Assembly: GCA_038373885.1 (NCBI GenBank)
Contig: JAWZYV010016967.1
Coordinates: 496,001-560,000, forward strand
Origin: Cheiracanthium punctorium
Lineage: Eukaryota > Arthropoda > Arachnida > Araneae > Cheiracanthiidae
Length of the DNA: 64,000 bases
Reading direction: 5' to 3'
Of this stretch, positions 10,883 through 21,957 are shown in pieces; the first letter of the stretch is position 1, and every line of letters starts with the position of its first letter. Made by a program: the position numbers and the translations under genes. A model generated the notes under the pieces. It was not told where the DNA came from and did not search any database. It saw only the letters and a list, made by a program, of their open reading frames with translations.

Positions 10883-11331
10883 CCCTTTAACGCGCAGTGT
10901 TCCCGCTCTGGGAACACCAAACTCTGACGTTTTGACAGTTGCCAGTCACGAAGAATAGATTTGATTTCTATAAAAATAGTTGCGGGTGACATAGCTCCAC
11001 GAGAATCCTTTACTTTTTAGCACGTCATTTCCCGTAAAAAAAATGGTCACGATCATTTTTAACAGCACTGACATCTGCTGAAAAATGGAAGAATGCAAGA
11101 ACAGCTGGATAGATTGCCCAATGCTGAAAAAAGGGCAGCCGTTGCCATCGCTCGACTTAACTACCAGCAAGATGGCGGACGTGGGCACAGTCAGCTGCGT
11201 CAAAAAAAGGGTCTTAGATCTGTGGCACGCGATGAACGTTTTGATCGTCCGCCATCTTGCTGGTAGTTAATTCGAGCGATGGCAACGGCAGTCCTTTTTT
11301 CAGCATCGGGAAAGGGTTGCGCTTCAAAGGG
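10883..11331 (+). mobile_element. piggyBac-like hairpin MITE, copy 2
   Basis: 449 bp between TTAA duplicates (10879-10882, 11332-11335). It begins CCCTTTAACGCGCAG. Part of the left hairpin arm is missing, so the hairpin is asymmetric compared with copy 1. Confidence 0.88.
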
Positions 11332-11335
11332 TTAA

Positions 11336-11930
11336 TCCGTCCTTGTCTTGCTTGGATCGCTTAAATTACAGTTTTTTTTCGTAAAAGAAAAGAGTCTAGT
11401 TTCGGTCCTTTGCTATTTATTCTATTCAATCAAGTTGAACTGCGTTGATGTGACTCGTCTGTGGCCTTTTCCTCACGATCGATATCGTTGTCATCTTATA
11501 CGTGCTTTGCGAAAAGTGACGTTAAACATACCGGAATGCAGGCACAAGCTTAGTTGAAATTCCCTCAGTAGAACAGTAAGCTCGTTCTAAAGCCGTTATA
11601 AGTACGATCAACATGCGTTACCATCGCTTCCAGGATTTGCGCTTGGGTCACTATGTCCTGGCAAAACACGTACATTGGTAGTTCAAAATTGTTCTAGCGT
11701 TGTGTTGTCCAAACACGCAAAACGCATCGTACACAGCGTACTATAAAGTACAAAAGTGGATTTTCACTGTACATTGGCGTGTTCATTTCATAATCGAATT
11801 TCAAGAACTTTGGAAAAATCTTTTATCCGCACTGTTCAAAATATATCTGTAAATTAACGGAAAAAGGACTGGCAGCAAAGTTGCCTGAAAATATCCGTTC
11901 TGTTTATTATTTTTCCGTTTTCTGGACTTG
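11336..11930. other. No recognised feature
   Basis: Mixed-composition DNA, no inverted ends or coding similarity seen. Confidence 0.45.
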
Positions 11931-11939
11931 TTACTTTCC

Positions 11940-12060
11940 GTTTTACAAGAACTGCGAAATAAAATAGGTCGGCAATTGCCAGGATCGAACCCTGAGCCTA
12001 CGTATCTGGAGACGTTGCTTTAACCACTAGACACCACACGACTGGTTCTGGATTGGCCAA
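11940..12060 (-). mobile_element. tRNA-derived SINE head
   Basis: On the minus strand an A box (GTCTAGTGGTTAAAGC) is followed by a self-complementary ACGT...ACGT anticodon-like stem with CCA in the loop, then the B box GGGTTCGATCC. The acceptor stem and T stem do not pair fully, so this is a SINE head or tRNA pseudogene rather than a functional tRNA. Confidence 0.55.
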
Positions 12061-12880
12061 AGGTTGAAGTAAAGGTTATTTTAGTTTCCTTGCGGGAGAG
12101 GAATTCGTGCGTTTCATGATTTAAAATTCGAGATAAAGTGTTGTCCAGTTATTATCAATATAGTCAAATTATTAGATTAGCAAGAAATTAATTTCGACTT
12201 TCACAAATGTATGTAGTTAGTAAAAACATTTACTCTTTAGCTATTTATCATATCGGTTTAGATTTCCAGACAGATTGCTGCAAACACTGAAAATCGGGAA
12301 AGAAATACATTGGCTGCTAAAAATATAAAAAAAAATACACCTTGATTTTTCATTCTCAGTTTGAAGTAATATTAATAATAATCACTTAAATTATTTTCTA
12401 GCCAGTCCTGTATATTTATGAATGTGATTTGAAATACTCTTTTTTATGAAAGGGAATTCTTCTTTAAAAAGTAATTAATTATAGTTTAAATTTTAATTAC
12501 TCATTATAGTTTAATTTTTAATTACTCATGAGAATGCATTTGGTGTCAATATTTTTATCCATCTAAAATGTCCAACGAAAATCCATTTCTCAAAACTACT
12601 TACAAAACTTACAAACTAAACCAAAAACGTTTTCACAAGAAATTTCCGAAAGTTGCAATCATTTTTCTTCTTTTAACGGAAAATTGTCAATTGTTGGGGA
12701 ATGCGGACATTTTCCTGGAAATTAAGGCTGGAATTATCCTGAATTTTCAGATTATTTTTAACAGTGAGTGCTGTAGCTATGTTCAGTTGTTGCTGTGTGG
12801 GATAACAGCGGGCCGTTGAGGGTTGTTATTGTAACACACCGGTAATTGTCGCACACCGTAGAGCATTGTGTTTTGGCAAA
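12061..12880. other. No recognised feature
   Basis: AT-rich DNA. An 83-residue open frame at 12568-12819 has no recognisable domain. Confidence 0.4.
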
Positions 12881-12889
12881 CCTACATGA

Positions 12890-13010
12890 AGGGTATCTCT
12901 TTACGGGAGTGGTGCCTTTAGGCCGTGGGCTTTTTAAGGAATTTTAACAAGTATCCACGTCACGTTACATCTGGAGAAACCGCCCAAAACACCAGACCGT
13001 TAAATCGATA
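12890..13010 (+). repeat. Dispersed repeat (GACTTTTTAAGGGTTTTAAC type), copy 1
   Basis: A block carrying TTTTTAAGGAATTTTAAC, CACGTTACATCTGGAGAAA and a proline-like CCGTTAAATCGATA tail recurs at 33410-33560 and 37545-37620. The copies are diverged. It is probably the body of a SINE or other short retroelement. No ends are defined. Confidence 0.5.
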
Positions 13011-13196
13011 GCTATATAAAACTGGAATAGAATGCGAAGTTGAATATGCCTATGTACAAATTCTAAACTAGAACCACGAACCAGAACGCTTTTTGCAAAG
13101 CAAAACTTTTGGTCACGATCAGGAAATTTGTGTTCGCTGCCTGGAACTACGGTTTCTGTAACTGACAAAGCAGCTAGCTGATGAAGACCAGGGGCT

Positions 13197-13786
13197 CTAC
13201 CACGATGTTATCGGAGAGCTTTTCGTAGCGGATAAATCAAGCTTTCTCCACTCATCACGCCACAATCCGAGAAAATATCTCTGTGTGCTACCAGGAAGCT
13301 GTCGAAATCGTTCCGATGTCGGATCCACTATCGAAAATACCAGTGTATTTTCACGACAGGATATTACGCTAGACGAAATCTTCTTTCCGGTATCGGATTC
13401 TAGAAGATGGGTGGGTTTTTATTGTGTGTATCATGAACTGTTAAGCACTCGCACAAAAGGTTCCCTTTGCTTCGGTACGGTTGAGTTTCCTTTCGAGTCA
13501 AAAAGCACACCCCTTTCTCGATCGCTGTCCCCAAACTCTCGGAAGTTTTGAACACGACCCCCTCGTTTGAGAAATTGTAGAAAAGGAGAGGAAGCAGTGT
13601 GCAGTGATTGGTTGATCGGTACTAGTTCCAACTGTCAGGGTTAACAGGTATAAAAATTCTCTCTTCTTTTACACGCTATATTCGTGGTAGTACCCAATTG
13701 AGGGTCGCGGCTATTCATCCGAAGAATTTGAGTATCCGTGAGTGAGAACTATCCGTCACTGATACTTTCCGATAACATCGTGGTAG
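13197..13786. mobile_element. TIR element, CTACCACGATGTTATCGGA ends
   Basis: A perfect 19-bp inverted repeat CTACCACGATGTTATCGGA bounds 590 bp without transposase. No convincing target duplication is left. The interior has no recognised coding. It is single copy in the window and its superfamily is undetermined. Confidence 0.65.
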
Positions 13787-14872
13787 GATTCCGGGGGGAG
13801 GCATTCTTAAGACATCATTTTCAAATCGGAAGTGGAATCGCCGTCATTGTGATGTCATGATTTTAAAACTGCATTAGAATATCAAGGCAATTTAAAACTC
13901 GAGACATCAGAATGATGCATACTTTCTAGATTCTAGTTTCTGATATCGAATTCCCATTTGTTGGAAATACCACAACTGGCCAGCGATATACTGGATGTCC
14001 CAAAAAGTTGGTAACGGGCTTTAAGGGTGTATGTCGAAGAAAGAAAACTCTGCCTTTAGTCTTGGTACACAAATTGAAATAAACTAATAGCACCATGGTC
14101 TTCAAAAAATTCTAGATGGTTCTTCATAAGCTGCTTTACACACTGCAATAAGCGAAAAAGCTGTGGCTTTTGTGAAATTTTCAGAAAACATTCTTAAACA
14201 TGGATCTGAGCTGCATGATTTTTCGAAGAGTGACACGCTTTGCGAAAATTTCCGATTTTTAAGAATTTTTCCTAAAAGTTTTGAAACCGATACAGATTCG
14301 GTATGTAGTACAGCTTGTAAAGAGACAGTTTCAAAATTTTAAGGAGCCTGGCATAATTAGTTTATTCGTATTTATGTACCAAAATCACATGATTTTTTCG
14401 AACAACACCATTAATTCTGTATCTTTTAGAGTCTCTTCAATTTACACTGTCCACTTATCTCTAATTTAGAGATAAGTAAACACTGTAAATTGGAAAAATG
14501 TGTTCAAAATAAGGTCGGAAATAAAACTGTTAAGAAAAAAAATTCCTAGTTGTTACATTTTTTTAATTTGTATTCGACCCCCCTCCCACACACACACATA
14601 AAAGTTCCCAATTAGTAAAATGTATCCCACATATTAATGAGGTGATGTACAGAATTTGAGAAATGTATTATAAAAAGTGTCAAGAGTTATAAAGATTAAG
14701 TATATGATGGCTAAAACCAACTTTTCAATGGTTCTCGAAGGGAAAAAAATCACGCCGAATGATGGCATTTCGGGGGTCGTACAGAAATTAAGAAAGAAAA
14801 TATTTTTTTAAACTCTAGGAAAAAGCTTTGCTCATTCAAATTAATGTATAGCCCCCCGATTGTTTCTGTTAA
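13787..14872. other. Mostly unrecognised; possible mariner end and a hairpin
   Basis: GATGTCCCAAAAAGTTGG at about 13994 resembles the terminal sequence of mariner-like elements, but no partner end is seen. An imperfect hairpin with 27-bp arms lies at 14438-14492 (TTATCTCTAA / TTAGAGATAA at its core). Confidence 0.35.
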
Positions 14873-15407
14873 CCCTTTGAGGCGCAACCCTTTCCCAATG
14901 CTGGAAAAAGGGCAGCCGTTGCCATCGCTCGACTTAACTACCAGCAAGATGGCGGGCGATCGAAACGTTCATCGGCTGCCACCGATCTAGAGACCCTTTT
15001 TTGACGACAGTGCGCAGCCAACTGTGCGCAGCTGGCTGTGCTCGCGTACAGCCAGCTGCGTCAAAAAAGGGTCTCTAGATCTGTGTGCACGCGATGAACG
15101 TTTCGTTTGTCCGCCATCTTGCTGGTAGTTAAGTCGAGCGATGGCAACGACTGTCCTTTTTTACAGCATTGGGCCATCTATCCAGCTGTTCTCGCGTTCT
15201 TCCATTTTTCAGCAGATGCCAGTGATGTTTAAAAATAATCGTGACCATTTTTTGACGGGAAATGACGTGCTAAAAAGTAAAGCATCCTCGTGGAGCTATG
15301 TCACCCGCAACTATTTTTATAGAAATCCAATCTATTCTTCGTGACTGGCAACAGTCAAAACGCCAGAGTTGGGTGTTCCCAGAGTGGGATCACTGCGCGT
15401 TAAAGGG
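14873..15407 (-). mobile_element. piggyBac-like hairpin MITE, copy 3
   Basis: 535 bp between TTAA duplicates (14869-14872, 15408-15411), inverted relative to copies 1 and 2. Both hairpin arms are long and well preserved, and the apex carries an enlarged GCAGCTGGCTGTG-rich spacer. It is the longest copy in the window. Confidence 0.88.
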
Positions 15408-15411
15408 TTAA

Positions 15412-15600
15412 AAGATATTTCTGAGGCCCTTCTTCATCGAGCTAAACACACACCGACTGTCATTCAAGGTGACGTCAACCACATTGGATTGCAAGTTGTG
15501 GTGAGTTTTGGAGAAGAGGACTTTGTGGAAAAGATAATTTTTTTTAATTATCTTAATCAATGTTGTTAATAAATAAATTATTTGTCTGTGCAAAAGTGTT
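15412..15600 (+). CDS. Coding-like stretch with a 3'-end signal, unidentified
   Basis: A frame from about 15412 reads through to a stop at 15567-15569 and includes HTPTVIQGDVNHIGLQVVVS and SFGEEDFVEK, which look less low-complexity than other frames here. AATAAA (15568-15573) overlaps the stop codon and is followed by a GT-rich tract (15583-15610), the arrangement of a polyadenylation site. The upstream side runs into MITE copy 3, so if this is an exon its 5' part has been cut off or lies elsewhere. I do not recognise the protein. It could be the tail of a degraded transposon gene or a host terminal exon. Confidence 0.25.
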
Positions 15601-15761
15601 TGTGTTTTCATAAACTGAAAGTCTCATCAGACCGTTCCACCTGAATTTCGGTTGTGCGTTCCCTCTTGCCGTCAGATCATTCCTTTGAGTAGCCCTCCTC
15701 TTGTGTACCATTGATGTATTTTATCTTTAATTCATGTATTTACTATTATTATTATTATTAA

Positions 15762-16395
15762 TGACTATGTCATTTTATCTCTCACCCGCTTTATTGAAAT
15801 TGTCCGAAAAATGTGTCCCAAAAAAGCGACATAAAAGTATGCGACATAATTTTACATATATTTAAATACTATTAGTTAACAACAGCTTTAATCTATTGTT
15901 ACACTATTTCGTAAGCTGTAGAATATGCATCACATACATCTTTTACATAAATTTAAATACTATTAGTTAACAACAGCTTTAATCTATTGTTACACTATTT
16001 CGTAAGCTGTAGAATATGCATCACATACATCTTTTACATAAATTTAAATACTATTAGTTAACAACAGCTTTAATCTATTGTTACACTATTTCGTAAGCTG
16101 TAGAATATGCATCACATACATCTTTTACATATATTTAAATACTATTAGTTTCACAACAGCTTTAATCTATTGTTACACTATTTCGTAAGCTGTAGAATAT
16201 GCATCACGTACATCTTTTACATATATTTAAATACTATTAGTTTCACAACAGCTTTAATCTATTGTTACACTATTTCGTAAGCTGTAGAATATGCATCACA
16301 TACATCTTTCTATAAATACGTTACAATCATGAAGATTATAACATAGGGTTACTAGGCGAAATACACGAAAGATGAGAGATAAAATGACATAGTCA
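15762..16395. mobile_element. TIR element carrying a 91-bp satellite array
   Basis: A perfect 23-bp inverted repeat (TGACTATGTCATTTTATCTC plus TCA) bounds 634 bp, flanked by ATTAA on both sides (15757-15761, 16396-16400), a likely 5-bp duplication. Between the roughly 90-bp ends nearly all the sequence is a tandem array. There is no transposase. A 5-bp duplication would fit few superfamilies, and I do not assign one. Confidence 0.72.
15851..16308 (+). repeat. 91-bp tandem satellite, five units
   Basis: Units start about every 91 bp (for example ATTAGTTAAC at 15871 and again at 15962). Each contains ACAGCTT and AAGCTGT as a short inverted pair. Units 1-3 read TTAGTTAACAACAG and units 4-5 read TTAGTTTCACAACAG, so the array has two subtypes arranged in blocks. 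It lies wholly inside the TIR element. Confidence 0.9.
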
Positions 16396-16715
16396 ATTAA
16401 TATCGTTTTAATGTGGCAATAATGAAATTAAAAAATTAGGGGGGGTCTCCCCCTGATGAAGCTTGAACAGCCGAGTTTTTTTTTTTTACATTGGTTTCAA
16501 AAATGGAATATACTAATGGGTAGTTTAAATAATAAGTGAAATATTAAAAATTAATAAAAGATTTAGTTTAAAATTTAATTAAAGATACGAATTAAGTTTC
16601 AAGGGGGAAGAGTGCATCAAGATAGCTCTGTAAAAATTTGTGAAAATGGCTATTGTCATGATTTTTTTTCCAGTTTCCCAATAATGACAGAAATGCAACT
16701 TCTATTTTTAAAAAT

Positions 16716-17175
16716 CTGGAGTGACTCCACTCGACTTTCCGAACACTTACGATTAAGATCATTACCAAGCATTTAAATAAATTTTAATCGAGGAATAATT
16801 CAAACATATATACCAAATTGAAGCTCAATCGAATGCGCCGTTTAAACGCTAGCGCACTTTCAAGAATTTCTCCCCATAGGCCATAATATAAAAGAAATCT
16901 TTGTTTTAGCCCTGTATAAAAACTATAAGTCCTATACACATCAAAATCAATGCCGGTTTTACGATGGTGGTTTATAGCATATATACCCAATTTGAGCTCA
17001 ATCGAATGCCCCGTTTAGTCGCTATCGTGTTCACTCACACACACACACACACATCTCGTAAAAACAGCATAAATGAATTCAGAAGGCCTCACAACGTGTC
17101 AATACACCAAAATCTCGAAGTCGAATTTTTTCATGATTACAATACTTTCCTTACATGGTACATGTTCGGAAAGTA
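16716..17175 (+). mobile_element. ACTTTCCGAACA-family dispersed repeat, copy 2
   Basis: Same order as copy 1: CTGGAGTGACTCC edge, ACTTTCCGAACA, about 180-bp internal block, a short CA tract (17033-17052), then TGTTCGGAAAGT at the far edge. Confidence 0.7.
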
Positions 17176-17999
17176 AAAATTAAGTCATCTTTTATCTTTA
17201 TTTGCTCATTTTTTTCATGTAAATATTGATACAAATTTCATTGAGTAAATTTTTAATTCGATGTTCCCAACTGGGAACACCGACCTGTAAAAGGTTAACC
17301 AACAAAATCCACATTTTCTCAAACTGTTTTTTTTTAAATACTCATATTACTTGCAATTTGTTAAAGGGCAAAGCCAGTTATTATGTGGAGGGCAAAATAC
17401 GAAACTCTATCCAGTGCATGAGGTCTTTCCAATCATTATCGTGGAATTGGATGTCCTCCTGTGCTCCAAGAGAAGACGATTTGCCGCTTGCTTCTAACGT
17501 CAGAAACAAGAACTGACATGTTTTTATTGGAGGCTAGAGTATAATGTTTCACTTATTAAGCCTCAATTTAATACCCGGATTCGATTTTGTTTCGATAGTT
17601 TTCTTACTTACCTGAGCGCAAAGGTTGTTCGGAATATCGAGTAACCGCATTGTAGTGTACTACGTTGGAATACTGCGTCATCGCACAGTACGAACAATGT
17701 ACTGTTATGTATTAGGTGCGCTGGAGAACGTTGTCGTTTATTACATGCATAAATTTTCTTCTAATGGCCGGGTGAGTGGCCTACTGGAGCCCTAACAAAC
17801 GGCAGGCAGCAGATGTTGGTCATTTCATTGGTGCCTATTTATCGGGCCAACTTTTCGCCCCATGAGTGGTCTTCAAATTTTGAACCAATTCCAGATGGGA
17901 GACCTAGCACCTGAAATCGGCACCCCCAGAGGTCGAACACGGAAGACATTGGAGTCACAAGCAGATTTTACGCGCACCAGCTTTTAAACACATAAATAA
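17176..17999. other. No firmly supported feature
   Basis: Contains a TTCCCAACTGGGAA palindrome near 17264 resembling the one in the piggyBac-like MITE, and a GGCCTACTGGAGCCC stretch near 17780 that is weakly SINE-like. Neither can be bounded. Confidence 0.35.
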
Positions 18000-18442
18000 C
18001 CCTTTAACGCGCAGTGTTCCCGCTCTGGGAACACCAATCTCTGACGTTTTGACTGTTGCCAGTCACGAAGAATAGATTTGATTTCTGTAAAAATAGTCGA
18101 GGGTGACATAGCTCCACGAGAATCCTTTACTTTATAGCACGTCATTTCCCGTAAAAAAATGGTCGCGATTATTTTTAACAGCACTGACATCTGCTGAAAA
18201 ATGAAAGAACGCGAGAACAGCTGGATAGATTGCCCAATGCTGAAATAAGGGCATACGTTGCCATCGCTCGACTTAACTGCCAGCAAGATAGCGGACGATC
18301 GAAACGCTCATCGCGTGCCACAGATCTAGAATTCCTTTTTTGACGACAGCTGGCTGTGTCCGCCATCTTGCTGGTGGTTAAGTCGAGCGATGGCAACGGC
18401 TGCCCTTTTTTCAGCATTGGGAAAGGGTTGCGCCTCAAAGGG
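18000..18442 (+). mobile_element. piggyBac-like hairpin MITE, copy 4
   Basis: 443 bp. The right flank is TTAA (18443-18446). The left flank is ATAA (17996-17999), one change from TTAA. The right hairpin arm lacks a segment next to the apex. Confidence 0.85.
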
Positions 18443-18446
18443 TTAA

Positions 18447-19118
18447 ATTAAGAAAACAGTTTTTAATCCCGATGTAGTTGTGCCTAGAGAATGCATTCAT
18501 GTTTGGCTGCATTTTAAAGCAAGAATTTCACAGATAACTACTTTTCCTCTTTCAAGAGAAACATGTGGAAAAAGGGGACGTTGGCTGCCCACCATTTTTG
18601 GAAGAGGGTGAATTTCAAACTGTCATGAAATAGAATTTTAGGGATTCGTATTAGATGTACTGGAAAGTGATGTCGTTTTTTGTTTTTTACATTAAAATAA
18701 ATTATCAACAAGTGTTTAACTAGAAAGCAGCTGTGCGTAAACAATGGATTTATGTTGTGCTACATTTTAAAGCTTACGAGTACTCGAGCGTTAGGCCAAC
18801 AAGTGGGTTTTTCATTTCACTGTCGGAAGAGTACTTGCATCAAACTAAATGAGCGTATCTTCAATAAGTCCAATCATTAGAGACTAGGACTATCCACTCC
18901 GGAGGACATTTGCTACATGATTCTTGTAAAAGAGTGCCGATGACAATGCATTTGCAGGGTTCGTAATTTCTGGATTGTTCTGCCCTTAAAGTGTTAAATA
19001 TACTCTAGAATTCGTTTTCTACGTGTCAAATAATTAAATTTTGCTGCATCAAAATCCGGTGTCCGAATTGCCTATCGTCGGGTTTTCTCGAATTCTCGAG
19101 AAATATTGGTGCTAGAGC
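18447..19118. other. Fragments of tandem-block sequence, otherwise unrecognised
   Basis: At about 18505-18580 the words CATTTTAAAGCAAGAATTT and a following block match the repeat units at 20270-21110, so this may be an outlying piece of the same Helitron-type internal array. Confidence 0.35.
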
Positions 19119-19539
19119 CTAGCTGACTTCCCATTTTGGGACTTATTTTTGACGCCAAATTTGGTGATATTTTGCCGAAAACTCGCGAAGTTTGGTGACA
19201 TTTTGGACATTTGGCACGGTTTTACAGATGGGGTCTGTAATGTTTGTTTCCCTGCATTAGTATTACGCAATAGCCTTGTAGTATTCAATTACATCTCTAT
19301 TATGCAATCAAAATTCGCAATTCAGTGGGATTTTTCTGGATTCTCGAGAAATTACTAGAGATTTCTATGGGTCTATATAACAGGCAAGGGTGGTTCTAGA
19401 GTTGCAGTCTGGGAGGGGTAATGATATTTTATAATTTTAAATGAACTCAGTGCTTCAGAGAAGCACTGACTACCGGGGGGCGCACAGAGGAAAGGGGACC
19501 CTTCTGATTGCACAATATACTTTATATATATGAATTTAA

Positions 19540-19740
19540 TCACCTACAAAAACTGTTTTAGAATATTCTTCAGGCATAGTCTAACTATACTTGATTTTTT
19601 TAAATACTGTTTGGAATGTGCATCATATTCCCCGCGCATTTGTCTTCTTGTTCATCAAAATTGAAATCTATATTAAAATCGCCTAATCCCCGCCAGACAT
19701 ATTCTAACTATACTTCATCTTTATTTACTCGAATATAGAC
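19540..19740 (-). pseudogene. Endonuclease relic (GDFNIDFN motif)
   Basis: The minus strand reads GDFNIDFNFDEQ and continues to NMMHIPNSI before a stop. GDFN followed by hydrophobic and acidic residues is the conserved Asp/Asn motif of exonuclease-endonuclease-phosphatase domains carried by Helentrons and some LINEs. Related fragments lie at 34165-34990, 41074-41262, 45697-45963 and 54850-56420. Confidence 0.5.
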
Positions 19741-19794
19741 ACCAATATTCCAATTAAATAAACAGTAGGATTACGCAATTTCTCGACAAAGATG

Positions 19795-20060
19795 GTTGTG
19801 TTGTGGTATTACCGCCAATTAGCAACACGTGGGCTCTAGGCCAAGGAGCGGGGTGCCTTCCGTGGTGGTCTTTCTAAAGGATCCTAACCTGTATTTACGC
19901 TAAGTTCCGGAAGAAACCACAGAAAATTCCGAACGGTTAGGTCGGCAGACGCGACCTGGTTTTGAATCAAGTACCTTCCGTCTCCCAGTTCAGCCTGTTA
20001 TGCGCTTGGCCACTGGTGGGGCACTCGACAAAGATGAAAGATATCGCTTCGGGGACTTAT
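19795..20060 (-). mobile_element. tRNA-derived SINE, minus strand
   Basis: The minus strand begins with an A-box-like CCAGTGGCCAAGCGC and, about 40 bp later, a degraded B box TTGATTCAAAACC. The body that follows contains CGTTCGGAATTTTCTGTGG and CTTCCGGAACTTAGCG. Length is about 250 bp. The tail is not clear. Confidence 0.5.
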
Positions 20061-20269
20061 TTCTGTTATACTAATTTTGGCGATAAATCATCAAAAATGG
20101 ATCTTGGGGATTTTACACATTTAATCTGGCAACACTTGAAACATGATTCGCCCTTTCACCAGGTAGACAATGTCCTAAAATTAACAGCACTCAAGAGCTA
20201 AATATTACGTGAAAAATACCTTTTTTTGTCAACTATCCTTTATAATGGTCGATTTAAAAAAAAAAAAAT

Positions 20270-21110
20270 TGAAAAAGAGTTTTAGGAATTTGTGTTCGTT
20301 ACATCCCAATGAAAGTTTTTTTATGGCTATCTTCAATTTCCTTCGATATATGAAGACAAATATGAAAATGTTTGAACTCTAAAAAACTCTGAAAATGACT
20401 GTTATGTATTCGTGTTAGCTACATTTTAAAGCAAGAATTTTTTGGCTATCTCTTTTTCCCTTTGAGATATAATGGAAAATTTGGAAATAACATTTTGACC
20501 CCCTTATCCCCATTATGATGCGAATTCTAAAAAAACCTGGAAATGATTTTAAGGCATTTGTGTTTACTATATTTTTAAGCAAGAATTTCAGGCTATCTTC
20601 TTCCTCTAACAGATGAAGGGAAATGTGAAAAGAACGTCAAAGAACGTTTCAGTCCCTTACACCCACTTGGGTGCGAATTCTAAAACACCCTCAAACTGAT
20701 TTTCAGGCATTCTTGTTCGCTACATTCTAAAGCAAGAATTTTATGACTATCTCTATTTCCCTTTGAGATATGATGGCAAATTTGAAAATAACGTTTTGGC
20801 CCCTTATCCCCCTTTTCATGCGCATTCTAAAGAACCCAGAAAACGAATTTTAAGCAACAATTTTAAGGCTATTTCTTTTTTTCCTCCGATATATCAAGAG
20901 AAATGTGAAAAGAACGTTTTGGACCCTTACGCCTGTTTGGGTGCGAATTCTAAAAAACCCTGAAAACAACTTTTAGGTATCTGTGTTGTTACATTTTAAA
21001 GCAAGAATTGTACGGCTATCTCTTTTTAACCCTGAGATATGAAGGGAAACATGAAAAGAACATTTTGGGCCGCCATCCCCGCCTGGGTTCGAATTTTTAA
21101 AAATTGCTTC
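20270..21110 (-). repeat. Degenerate tandem blocks of about 150 bp
   Basis: About six blocks contain GCGAATTCTAAAA, a CTACATTTTAAAGCAAGAATT word, then GGCTATCTC and a GTGAAAAGAACG-type word. Identity between blocks is moderate. Internal tandem blocks are common in the non-autonomous Helitrons of this window. Confidence 0.7.
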
Positions 21111-21232
21111 TTAAATGACGCTTCGGGTACAAAAGCTATAAGCTCCTAAAATTTCATGTCTGTTCCTCCAGTAGATTTGGCTGGGCGATGATCGTCAGTC
21201 AGTCAGTCAGGACATCTTCCTTTGTATAGAGA

Positions 21233-21957
21233 GATAAAATGTTTAATTAATGATCAAATGCGAAATAATTGTTTAATTAATCATATAATTAATGAAGTAT
21301 GTAAATACCGAAAATAACAACCTTGCATCTCCCCCCCCCCTCAATCGATCAAAATTTATTGCTATATTTGAAGAATTCTTATGTTTCGCCAGTAGATAGT
21401 GTTATTTGTTTATTTCACCCCGGTGAATTCCCCATGCAGAACTATTTTTCAATTTCGTTTTCAAAATCCTGGGAGGGGTAATTACCCCCATTACCCCCCC
21501 CCCCCCGTAAAACCGCCAATGATAAGAGGGCAAGACAACCGTGAAAGTTTTAATTTGCTATTGTCAGTTGCAGAGAGCAGATATGTCGATTCTGCTAGAG
21601 CATAAGGCTCTGTGTTTCTGTCCTTTGTAAGCGATCTTTTGCTTGTTTTGAGAAGCTTGTTTTTGAATACTTCATTGCTGTATGTCGAGGAATAAATGTC
21701 AATTTTTCCTCTAGAATTTCCACTGAATTTTAGCCTCTGGAAGTATTTTATTGTGAAAGATACAGCATCTCAGAAAGGCACGCTTTCTCAGATGCTGTAT
21801 CTTTCTGACTCGCTGACTAGCTGACTGTTACAATGCAGGTTGCTGCACAATTTTGTACAGCAGATTGTACGACCAAGTTCTAGAAGCAATAAAATTTGTG
21901 TTTCATCCTGACAAGTGGGCTGTTCACTACAATTTCCCATCTACACTGGGCTTTTAA
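21233..21957. other. Unrecognised DNA with one strong hairpin
   Basis: An inverted repeat at about 21756-21803 has arms of about 22 nt (AAAGATACAGCATCTCAGAAAG) with one mismatch and a 5-nt loop. Otherwise AT-rich with C and G runs near 21331 and 21494. Confidence 0.5.

Larger units (their letters stand above)
19119..21232 (-). mobile_element. Helitron-like element, minus strand (3' end tentative)
   Basis: On the minus strand a Helitron 5' end TCTCTATACAAAGGAAGATG is preceded by A at about 21232 and is followed by reiterated CTGA words. The candidate 3' end at 19119 reads CCCAAAATGGG, AAGTCAG, CTAG on the minus strand, a short hairpin before CTAG. The next base is G rather than the expected T, so this end is uncertain. 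Inside are tandem blocks, a SINE and an endonuclease relic. Confidence 0.5.

Noticed and set aside
10946..11203. Recurring reading frames of the LVVKSSDGNGCPFFSIGQS type in several piggyBac-like MITE copies (also near 14750, 17984, 41074, 41456)
   Set aside because: They lie in the hairpin arms and recur because the DNA is repeated. The frame runs in and out of unique sequence and differs in length between copies, so it is not a conserved protein.
11940..12060. Functional tRNA-Trp gene
   Set aside because: A CCA loop triplet is present, but the acceptor and T stems do not pair.
15851..16308. Regularly spaced repeats as a possible CRISPR array
   Set aside because: The repeats abut with no spacers, the units are 91 bp and the context is eukaryotic, so this is a satellite.
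17770..17960. Possible tRNA-like SINE (GTGAGTGGCCTACTGG)
   Set aside because: No B box at the expected distance and no repeat copy in the window.
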